34,026 nt of DNA, taken from Isosphaeraceae bacterium. Its GTDB lineage: Bacteria; Planctomycetota; Planctomycetia; Isosphaerales; Isosphaeraceae. Below, in pieces: positions 1 through 6,578 of the stretch; the stretch's first letter is position 1, and each line of letters starts with the position of its first letter. Below the pieces are notes generated by a model. That model saw nothing but the letters and a program-made list of their open reading frames with translations, did no database searches and was not told where the DNA came from. A program made the position numbers and the translations under genes. The stretch is from contig JAJPJC010000403.1 of assembly GCA_021324445.1 (NCBI GenBank), positions 1 to 34,026 of the forward strand. Reading direction: 5' to 3'.

Positions 1-414
1 GTGCCCAGCCAGCAGGCGGTCTTCGAGGCCCGCCAGCGCTATCGGCAGCGCGACGACCTGCTGCTCCTGGCGGCGACCTACTGGCTCCTGGGTGGTCAAC
101 CGCACCAGGCGGACCCCTCGATCGCGCAGCAGCGGATGGCCCACGCCTGCGAATGGGAGACCTCGATGATCCTGCACCTGGCGCCGAGCCTCGTCGGCGA
201 TCTCAGCGCGATCGAGCCGGTCGCGCCCGGCGCGGCCTTCGAGCCGGCGACCCGGGGCTGGATCACCCGGGAGCGGAGTGTCCACGGTCATATCGGCGAC
301 CCTCGCCGGGCCACCGCCGAGAAGGGGCAGACCCTCTTCCGCGTCTTCTCCCAGGATGTGGTGAGTTTCCTCGAGCGGGTGATCGGCTGGGACGGCCGTT
401 CCTGGGAAGGCTGA
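1..414 (+). CDS. Creatininase-family amidohydrolase, C-terminal fragment
   Basis: The window begins inside this gene; the GTG at base 1 is just an in-frame codon, and the true start lies upstream. The visible 137 residues contain HACEWETS at about 47-54, a variant of the HAGxxETS block of creatininase/MftE-type metal-dependent amidohydrolases, whose His and Glu help bind the active-site metals. The usual Gly of that block is Cys here. Family members are about 240-260 residues, so roughly the first half is missing. The stop is one base before the ATG of the MFS transporter, so the two are probably co-transcribed, which suggests an amide-type substrate imported by the neighbour and hydrolysed here. 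The substrate cannot be told from sequence. Family assignment is fairly secure, the specific reaction is not. Confidence 0.75.
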   Translation: MPSQQAVFEARQRYRQRDDLLLLAATYWLLGGQPHQADPSIAQQRMAHACEWETSMILHLAPSLVGDLSAIEPVAPGAAFEPATRGWITRERSVHGHIGDPRRATAEKGQTLFRVFSQDVVSFLERVIGWDGRSWEG

Positions 415-415
415 T

Positions 416-1744
416 ATGGACTCGAGCCCCGGCGCGATCACGGCGACCCCCGAGCGGCAGGCCGCGCTCCGAGATTGGGGAATCTGCGGCCTGCTCCTGC
501 TGGCGACCATGCTCATGTACATGGACCGCCAGGCGCTGGCGCAGCAGAAGAGCGAGATCCTCGCGACGCTGCGGCTGAGCAACACGGACTACGGCCGGCT
601 CGAGCTGGGCTTCGGGATGGCGTTCGCCGTCGGAGGCATCGTCACGGGGTTCGTCGCGGATCGGATCAGCCCGCGCTGGCTCTACCCGGCCGTCTTGATG
701 GGTTGGTCGACCGTGGGGTTCGTGACCGGCTGGGTCACCAGCTACTGGGAGCTGTTCACCTGCCGGGTGCTGCTGGGGTTCTTCGAGGCCGGGCACTGGC
801 CCTGCGCCCTGGTGACCTCACAGCGCCTGCTGGCGCGCCGCGATCGGCCGCTGGGCAACAGCATCCTCCAGAGTGGTGCCTCGCTGGGTGCCATCGCCAC
901 GCCGATCGTCGTGCTGCTTCTGGCCAGCGACGCGCCGGAGAGCTGGCGTCTGCCCTTCCGCGTCATCGGAGCGATCGGCGTCGTGTGGGTCGTCGCCTGG
1001 CTGAGCGTGATCCGGCCGGAAGACCTGGAGCTCACGCCGGCCTCGCCCGAACTGCCCCCCGAGGAGGACTTCCCGGGCGCGGCCCTCCCGGACGATCTCC
1101 GGGCCGCCGATCCGTCGGCCGGCCGGCGGACGTTCGTCCGCCGGTTCCTGGCCCTCGTGGTTGTCGTGATCACCATCAACCTCTGCTGGCAGTACTTCCG
1201 GGCGTGGATGCCGGGCATGCTCCGCGAGCAATACGCCTACACCCAGCAGCAGGTCCAGGTCTTCTCGATCGCCTATTATGTGGCCACGGACGTGGGCTGC
1301 CTCACGATCGGGTTCCTGGTCAAGTGGCTGGCCGGCCGGGGCTGGTCGGTCCACGCGGCCCGGATGGCGACCTTCCTGGCTTGCTCACTCTTGACCGCCC
1401 TGAGCGTTCTGGCCGCCGCCTTGCCCGCCTCCGGGCTGTTCCTGGCCACGTTGCTCGTGATCGGCTTCGGCTCCCTCGGCCAGTTCCCCACTTATTATGC
1501 ACTCACCCAGGAACTCTCGGCGCGGCGGATGGGCCGGGTCACCGGCAGCTTGAGCTTCCTCACCTGGACCACCACGGCGCTGGTCCAGGAGCCGATCGGC
1601 CGCTGGATCGACCGGACCGGCTCCTATGCCCTGGTCACGCTCCTGGCCGGCCTGCTGCCGATGCTCGGCTTCCTGGCGCTGCTCCTGCTCTGGGGGGCTC
1701 CCGAGCCGAACCCGCAGGAGACGCACAAGGGAAATCAACCATGA
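416..1744 (+). CDS. MFS transporter, ACS (organic anion symporter)-like
   Basis: A 442-residue polytopic protein with about 12 hydrophobic segments. The first membrane helix starts near residue 20 (LLLLATMLMYMDRQ) and has the MDR motif common in the anion:cation symporter branch of the major facilitator superfamily. The loop between helices 2 and 3 carries GFVADRISPRW, an MFS motif-A variant, and FFEAGHWPCAL at about 121-131 is typical of the hexuronate/galactonate-type ACS group. A long hydrophilic stretch near residues 200-240 is the central cytoplasmic loop. The ATG lies one base after the preceding stop, so it is translationally linked to the creatininase-like gene. It is predicted to be an inner-membrane importer of a small organic acid or related nitrogen compound; the substrate is unknown. 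Confidence 0.85.
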   Translation: MDSSPGAITATPERQAALRDWGICGLLLLATMLMYMDRQALAQQKSEILATLRLSNTDYGRLELGFGMAFAVGGIVTGFVADRISPRWLYPAVLMGWSTVGFVTGWVTSYWELFTCRVLLGFFEAGHWPCALVTSQRLLARRDRPLGNSILQSGASLGAIATPIVVLLLASDAPESWRLPFRVIGAIGVVWVVAWLSVIRPEDLELTPASPELPPEEDFPGAALPDDLRAADPSAGRRTFVRRFLALVVVVITINLCWQYFRAWMPGMLREQYAYTQQQVQVFSIAYYVATDVGCLTIGFLVKWLAGRGWSVHAARMATFLACSLLTALSVLAAALPASGLFLATLLVIGFGSLGQFPTYYALTQELSARRMGRVTGSLSFLTWTTTALVQEPIGRWIDRTGSYALVTLLAGLLPMLGFLALLLLWGAPEPNPQETHKGNQP

Positions 1745-1782
1745 GCACCACGACCGACATGGGAGATTTCAGTGGGAGCTGA
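1741..1782 (+). pseudogene. 13-codon remnant of a gene start, cut at repeat A1
   Basis: An ATG at 1741 overlaps the MFS stop as ATGA, the usual arrangement of a coupled operon gene. The frame reads MSTTTDMGDFSGS and stops at 1780-1782, immediately before the palindromic repeat that starts at 1783. I read this as the first codons of a former third gene of the operon whose body was lost when the repeat arrived or by deletion next to it. A chance ATG is the alternative; no homology can be seen in 13 residues. Confidence 0.35.
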
Positions 1783-1919
1783 TGAAGATTGAACCACGAA
1801 ATACACGAAAGGCACGAAACGAAAAATTCTTTGTTCGGCGCGGGTCTCCCGACCCCGCCGTGAGCCTTAACCTATTCTCTTTCGCGCAATTCGTGTCTTT
1901 CGTGGTTAAATCTTCAAAC
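1783..1919. repeat. Family A palindromic repeat, copy A1
   Basis: Left arm 1783-1808 (TGAAGATTGAACCACGAAAT then ACACGAA) and right arm 1890-1917 are near-perfect inverted copies; the right arm read in reverse begins TTTGAAGATTTAACCACGAA. The centre (about 1815-1885) is unrelated filler with its own small CGGCGCGGGT/ACCCCGCCG pairing. The element is AT-richer than the flanking genes. It fills the gap between the operon remnant and the next gene, whose ATG is only about 10 bases past the right arm. A second copy is at 24802-24890. It resembles a non-autonomous MITE or REP-like element; no transposase is attached. Confidence 0.8.
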
Positions 1920-1929
1920 TAATTGAACT

Positions 1930-4890
1930 ATGAAATTTATTACCCTTCATGGATCTCGATGGGCCGTTCTGTGGTTCTTCTCGGCGGCGGCGCTGGCGGA
2001 GAGTCCACTCGTCGTGCCGCGATCGCCGCGCGAGGCCCTGCCCACATTCGTCCTGGCCGATCCCGATTTGACGATCGAGCTGGTCGCCGCCGAGCCGGAG
2101 GTGATCAGCCCGGTGGCGATCGCCTGGGACGAGGAGGGGCGGCTGTATGCGGCCGAGATGACCGACTACCCCTCGGGCGGCCCGCCGGGCCGGGTCCGGC
2201 TGCTGGAGGACCGCGACGGCGACGGCCGTTACGAGCACGCGACCGTCTTCGCCGACGGGCTGCCCTATCCCAACGGCGTGTTGCCCTGCTTCGGCGGCGT
2301 GCTGGTCACGGCGGCGCCGAACATCTGGTTCCTCCGCGATCGCGACGGCGACGGCCGCGCCGACGAGCGGAGGGTGGTGCTGACCGGCTTCGGTGAGGGG
2401 AACACGCAGTTGCGGGTCAACGGACTGACCTGGGGACTGGATAATCGGATCTATGCCGCCAACGGCCGGAGCGACGGCGCGATCCGGACCCCCGAGGATC
2501 CGCCGGGCGAGGTGGTCTCGATCCGCCACCGCGATGTGCGGTTCCACTTTCTGGCGGGACTTGAGGGGGAGGAGGTGCGCCGGCCGATCGCCCTCTGGGT
2601 CGAGGCCATCTCCGGCTTCAGCCAGTTCGGCCTGGCGCATGGCGACTGGGGAGACCGTTTTCCCTCCTGGAACACGATCCCGATTCGCCACGTCGTGCTC
2701 GAGCAGCGGGCCCTGAGCCGGAATCCGTACCTGGCCGAGACGTCGTCGGTCGCCTCGATCCTGGACCCGGCCGACGGCGGCCGGATCTTCGCGATCAGCC
2801 CACCCCAGGCCCGGTTCAACCGCGAGTCGGTCGCGTTCTTCAACGCCAGTTGCGGGCCGTTGATCGAGCGCGGGGGCCTCTTGCCGGAGTCGTACCACGG
2901 CAACGCCTTCGTGTGCGAGCCCTTGACCAACCTGGTGCACCGGCGCGTGCTCGAGCCGGCCGGCGTGACCTTCATCGCCCGCCGGGTCGAGCCGGGCCGC
3001 GAGTTCCTGGCGTCGTCCGACCCGGCCTTCCGGCCGGTCAACCTGGCGACCGGGCCCGACGGGGCACTCTATGTCGTCGACATGTACCGCGAGCTGATCG
3101 AACATCCGCAGTTCGTACCCGAGGGGGCGCGGGGACACGTCGAGTTTCGCCGCTGGCACGACCGCGGGCGGATCTGGCGCATCCGGCCGAAGTCGGAGCC
3201 CGCGGCCGGCGTCCGCCGGCCAAACCTGCGCCAGGCCGACGAGCGGATGCTCGTCGCATTGCTGGGGAACCGCAATGCCTGGTGGCGCACCACGGCGCAG
3301 CGGCTGCTGGTTGAGCGCGGCGCATTCGAGTGGATGGCGCGGCATCAGAAACCAGCGAGTGTGCCTCTGCTTCGTGCCGTCTTGAAGGAGTCGCCGAATG
3401 CCCTGGCGCGGCTCCATGCCTTGTGGACCCTCGTGGGGATCTTCCCTGTCGACGAGGTGCTCATGAGCCGGATGACTCGTGACCCACATCCGGGCCTGCG
3501 CGAGCACGCTCTGCGCGCCTTTCTTCACCCCACGACGAGCCTGGTCCATCTGGTCGACGACCCGGCGGTCCGGGTCCGGTTCCAGGTCGCGCTGGCGCTG
3601 GGCGACCACTGCGACAAGGAACCGGCTGCGCTGGAGGCCCTGGGGCGGATTGCCGCCCGGGACGCGGATGATCCCTGGATGCGGCTGGCGATCCTCAGCG
3701 GATTATCCGACTCGGCCCTGGCGTTCCTTCCCCTCTGTGACCGGATCAAGCCGTCCGAGGGTCGGAGCCAACTGCTGACCCAGTGCGCCGCCATGGTCGG
3801 GGTCCGCCGCCGCACGCCGGAGCTGGCCGCCTTGCTCGAGCGGATCGGGGACCGGGTGGACCACGCGAATCCGGGTTCGCGGCTCGATGCGCTGGTCCTG
3901 CTCGCGGGGCTGGCCGAGGGGTTGGAGCGGTCGGGCCCGCCGCTCCACGCCTGGATCGCCGCGGCGCCGCCGGAACTGAAATCCGCGGTTGAGCGCCTGG
4001 CGGCGCTGTGGCCAGTCGCCGCGAGCCTCGCCCGCTCCGACCGGCCGGCCTCCGACCGCCTGGTGGCGCTGGACGTGCTGGCGCGGGGCCAGCCCGATCG
4101 CGCCGAGGCCATCATCCCCGACTTGCTGATGGCCCAACCGCGTGAGGTCCAGGCCGCGGCCGCGCGGGCGGTGGGACGGGTCGGGCGGCCGTCGCTGGCC
4201 GCCAGGGCGGTCGAGCGCTGGAACGACCTGGCCCTGGCGACCCGTCGCGAATTGCTGGCGGCCCTGGCCGGCACGCCGGCCTTGGCGGAATTCCTGATCG
4301 CCGCCCTCGAGCGGCAGGCGATCGCACCCGGCGAACTCGACGCGGCCACGCGCGAGGGTCTGCGACGCCTTCCGGACCCCGCGCTGCGGTCGCGCGCCGC
4401 CGCCGTGCTCGCGAAGTTCGCGCCGCCGGCACGAGCGACCGTCCTGGACCGTTATCAGGCCGCCCTGCCGCTTCCTGGCGACGCACGCCGGGGCGAGGCG
4501 CTCTTCGCCCGGCATTGCCAGACGTGCCACCAGCACCGGGGCCAGGGGCATCGGGTGGGCCCGGACCTCTCGGGCATCGCCGGCCGGGCCCCCGAGGCCC
4601 TGCTGGTCGACATCCTCGACCCCAACCGCGAGATCGAGCCCGACTTTGTCGTCGTCGCCGTGGCCACCCGCCGCGGTCAGACCCTCTCGGGACTCCTCGC
4701 CGAGGAGACCGCCACCACGGTGAAGCTCCGCCGCGCCGAGGGCGTCGAGGAGTCGATCCTCCGTTCCGAGATCGACCAGCTCCGCTCCACCGGCCAGTCG
4801 CTCATGCCCGAAGGTCTGGAACAATCCCTGGGTCTTCAAGACATGGCCGACCTGATCGCGTTCCTCCGTCACGGAGGATCGGAATTGTGA
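1930..4890 (+). CDS. Secreted PVC-type dehydrogenase-propeller/HEAT/cytochrome c protein
   Basis: A 986-residue exported protein. Residues 1-24 form a signal peptide (WAVLWFFSAAALAES). Residues about 30-430 match the 'putative membrane-bound dehydrogenase' propeller of Planctomycetes/Verrucomicrobia (TIGR02604 type), with repeats such as DRDGDGR, LPYPNGV, NGLTWGLDN and GPDGALYVVDMYR. Residues about 440-830 are alpha-helical HEAT-like repeats. The C-terminus (about 850-986) is the PVC heme-binding domain (TIGR02603 type) with the covalent heme motif CQTCH at 863-867 and the family's GPDLSGIAGR and ILDPNREIEP blocks. It is probably a periplasmic redox protein oxidising a sugar-like substrate with electrons passed through the heme; the substrate is unknown. 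No clear Shine-Dalgarno precedes ATG 1930, which lies just beyond repeat A1; it is the only start that keeps the signal peptide. Confidence 0.9.
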   Translation: MKFITLHGSRWAVLWFFSAAALAESPLVVPRSPREALPTFVLADPDLTIELVAAEPEVISPVAIAWDEEGRLYAAEMTDYPSGGPPGRVRLLEDRDGDGRYEHATVFADGLPYPNGVLPCFGGVLVTAAPNIWFLRDRDGDGRADERRVVLTGFGEGNTQLRVNGLTWGLDNRIYAANGRSDGAIRTPEDPPGEVVSIRHRDVRFHFLAGLEGEEVRRPIALWVEAISGFSQFGLAHGDWGDRFPSWNTIPIRHVVLEQRALSRNPYLAETSSVASILDPADGGRIFAISPPQARFNRESVAFFNASCGPLIERGGLLPESYHGNAFVCEPLTNLVHRRVLEPAGVTFIARRVEPGREFLASSDPAFRPVNLATGPDGALYVVDMYRELIEHPQFVPEGARGHVEFRRWHDRGRIWRIRPKSEPAAGVRRPNLRQADERMLVALLGNRNAWWRTTAQRLLVERGAFEWMARHQKPASVPLLRAVLKESPNALARLHALWTLVGIFPVDEVLMSRMTRDPHPGLREHALRAFLHPTTSLVHLVDDPAVRVRFQVALALGDHCDKEPAALEALGRIAARDADDPWMRLAILSGLSDSALAFLPLCDRIKPSEGRSQLLTQCAAMVGVRRRTPELAALLERIGDRVDHANPGSRLDALVLLAGLAEGLERSGPPLHAWIAAAPPELKSAVERLAALWPVAASLARSDRPASDRLVALDVLARGQPDRAEAIIPDLLMAQPREVQAAAARAVGRVGRPSLAARAVERWNDLALATRRELLAALAGTPALAEFLIAALERQAIAPGELDAATREGLRRLPDPALRSRAAAVLAKFAPPARATVLDRYQAALPLPGDARRGEALFARHCQTCHQHRGQGHRVGPDLSGIAGRAPEALLVDILDPNREIEPDFVVVAVATRRGQTLSGLLAEETATTVKLRRAEGVEESILRSEIDQLRSTGQSLMPEGLEQSLGLQDMADLIAFLRHGGSEL

Positions 4891-4900
4891 ACACAATTCC
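4863..4900 (+). terminator. Two hairpins over the stop codon (possible terminator or operator)
   Basis: CCTCCG-TCA-CGGAGG at 4863-4877 is followed by GGAATTGTGAACACAATTCC at 4881-4900, which has perfect 9-base arms around AA and includes the stop codon at 4888-4890. Neither is followed by a T-run, so classical intrinsic termination is not clear. The second palindrome could also be a protein-binding site. Confidence 0.4.
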
Positions 4901-4911
4901 CTCGCCAGAAG

Positions 4912-4970
4912 GTAGGTCAGGCTTGAGCCGGACACGAGCCGGTTCCTTGTCAGGCTCAAGCCTGACCTAC
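4912..4970. repeat. Family C palindromic repeat, copy C1
   Basis: Arms GTAGGTCAGGCTTGAGCC(G)GACA at 4912-4934 and its reverse complement at 4948-4970 differ by one base and enclose a 13-base loop, giving a 23-base-pair stem. The same arm recurs at 20326-20382 and 30227-30292. The element fills the gap between two genes, and the Shine-Dalgarno GGGAGGA (4971-4977) of the downstream esterase starts at the base after the stem. Confidence 0.85.
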
Positions 4971-4985
4971 GGGAGGACTTCCCCC

Positions 4986-6443
4986 ATGCCACGCTCATCG
5001 AGCTTGACCGCGGTTCTCGTGCTGGTCTCCGCCGCAACGGTCCTGGTCCCGGCCCAGGAGCCCGGGCCGAGGCCGGCCGGCTCGAACTCGAGTCCGCCTC
5101 CACCGGTGCAACTGACCGCACAGCAAGATCATCGTCGGATCCTCGATCTGCTGCACATCACGACGCTGCGGCCGGGAGCCAATCCCAACAACCCCAAGGC
5201 GCCCAACGCCGCCAACTACGATGAGGCCAAGGCCAATCCCTATCCCAAGCTGCCGGACCCCCTGGTCCTGAAGAACGGCCGGAAGGTGACCTCTGCCGAG
5301 GTCTGGTGGACTCAGCGGCGCCCGGAGATCGTCGAGGACTTTGACCGGGAGATTTACGGTCGAGTCCCCAGGGACACTCCCAGGGTGAACTGGGCCGTGA
5401 TCGAGACGACCCAGGACAAAAACCGCGCCGTGCCGGCGATCACCAAGCGGCTCGTGGGGCACGTCGACAATTCCGCGTATCCGCTGATCACGGTCGACAT
5501 TCAGTTGACCGTGACGACTCCGGCGAATGCGCCGGGCCCGGTCCCGGTGATGATGGAGTTCGGCTTCGGCGGCTTCCGGCCTGGAGGCCCTGGCGCGGCC
5601 CGCAAGGCCGCCCCCAAAGCGGCGACCAAGCCGGGTGGTCCCCGCGGGATGGCCGGTGGACCCACCTGGCAAGACCAGGTCCTTGCCAAGGGGTGGGGCT
5701 ATGCCATCATCATCCCCACCAGCATTCAGGCGGACAACGGCGCCGGCCTGACCAAGGGCATCATCGGGCTGTGCAACAGGGGCCAGCCCCGCAAGCTGGA
5801 GGATTGGGGTGCGCTGCGTGCCTGGGCCTGGGGTGCCAGCCGCGCCCTGGACTACCTCGAGACCGATCCGGCAGTCGATGCCCAGCAAGTGGGCATCGAG
5901 GGTCTCTCACGCTATGGCAAGGCGGCGCTGGTGGCCATGGCCTACGACCGGCGTTTCGCCATCGGCTTCATCGGTTCGTCGGGTGAAGGGGGCGCCAAGC
6001 TGCATCGCCGCAACTTCGGCGAGCTGGTGGAGAACGTCGCCGGACAGGGAGAATACCACTGGGTCGCCGGCAACTTCCTGAAATACGCCGGTCCGCTGAC
6101 CTGGAACGATCTGCCCGTGGACGCCCACGAGCTGATCGCCCTCTGCGCCCCGCGGCCCACGTTCATCAGCTACGGGGCCGCGCAGGGACCAGGGGCGGAA
6201 GGCCAGTGGGTCGATCAAAAGGGGAGCTTCCTGGCCGCGGTCGCCGCTGGCCCGGTGTACACGCTCCTGGGCAAGAAGGACCTGGGGACCACCGAGTTTC
6301 CTCCCGTGGAGACCGCGCTGATCGAGGGTGAGCTCGCCTTCCGCCAGCATCGTGGCGGGCACACCACCGGCCCCAACTGGCCGACGTTCCTCACGTTCGC
6401 CGACCGCTACATCAAGGGCCCACCCTCGGGGATAACGCATTAG
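4986..6443 (+). CDS. Secreted CE15-like (glucuronoyl esterase family) alpha/beta hydrolase
   Basis: A 485-residue exported protein. The ATG at 4986 has a Shine-Dalgarno (GGGAGGA, 8 bases upstream) and starts a signal peptide (SLTAVLVLVSAATVLVPAQ), so the longer in-frame extension through repeat C1 is rejected. The nucleophile elbow is GIEGLSRYGKAAL with Ser308, matching the G-x-S-R-x-G-K block of CE15 esterases. SSGEGGAKL, ELIALCAPRPTFIS and a late HTTGPNWPTFLTFADRY with His459 fit the rest of the family, His459 being the likely catalytic base. CE15 enzymes cleave esters between glucuronoyl side chains of xylan and lignin alcohols; planctomycete relatives are often annotated acetylxylan esterase. 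A role in plant polysaccharide breakdown in the periplasm or outside is likely but unproven. Confidence 0.82.
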   Translation: MPRSSSLTAVLVLVSAATVLVPAQEPGPRPAGSNSSPPPPVQLTAQQDHRRILDLLHITTLRPGANPNNPKAPNAANYDEAKANPYPKLPDPLVLKNGRKVTSAEVWWTQRRPEIVEDFDREIYGRVPRDTPRVNWAVIETTQDKNRAVPAITKRLVGHVDNSAYPLITVDIQLTVTTPANAPGPVPVMMEFGFGGFRPGGPGAARKAAPKAATKPGGPRGMAGGPTWQDQVLAKGWGYAIIIPTSIQADNGAGLTKGIIGLCNRGQPRKLEDWGALRAWAWGASRALDYLETDPAVDAQQVGIEGLSRYGKAALVAMAYDRRFAIGFIGSSGEGGAKLHRRNFGELVENVAGQGEYHWVAGNFLKYAGPLTWNDLPVDAHELIALCAPRPTFISYGAAQGPGAEGQWVDQKGSFLAAVAAGPVYTLLGKKDLGTTEFPPVETALIEGELAFRQHRGGHTTGPNWPTFLTFADRYIKGPPSGITH

Positions 6444-6576
6444 TCCGTGGTCCGTGGTCCGTGGTTCGCTGAGACGGGCTGACTCGCCAGGTCCGGGAGA
6501 GCTGAGCAGGGTGACGACGGCGCCACGGAGCGGCAGCTCCTCCAAGGGACCACGGACCACGGACAAAAGGACAAAA
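6443..6576. repeat. Family B palindromic repeat, copy B1
   Basis: The left arm (6443-6464) is three tandem GTCCGTG units; the right arm (6547-6576) reads GGACCACGGACCACGGACAA then AAGGACAAAA. The interior (about 6465-6546) aligns, on the same strand relative to the downstream gene, with the interior of copy B2 at 21882-22052 (shared blocks GGTTCGCT, CGGGCTGA, GGAGCGG). The element starts inside the esterase stop codon TAG and ends two bases before the ATG of the YfhO-like gene at 6579, so it fills the gap almost exactly. Confidence 0.85.
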
Positions 6577-6578
6577 TT

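Noticed and set aside
1906..3609. A 567-residue minus-strand open frame opposite the propeller/cytochrome gene
   Set aside because: Its composition is typical of an antisense shadow; the plus-strand gene has clear family motifs throughout.
4881..4900. Similarity of the palindrome to the E. coli lac operator
   Set aside because: Only the outer AATTGTGA-type half is shared; no LacI-type regulator is nearby, so it is best treated as coincidence.
6443..6576. The short GTCCGTG tandem units as a CRISPR array
   Set aside because: The units are 7 bases long, directly tandem without spacers, and part of an inverted-repeat element.
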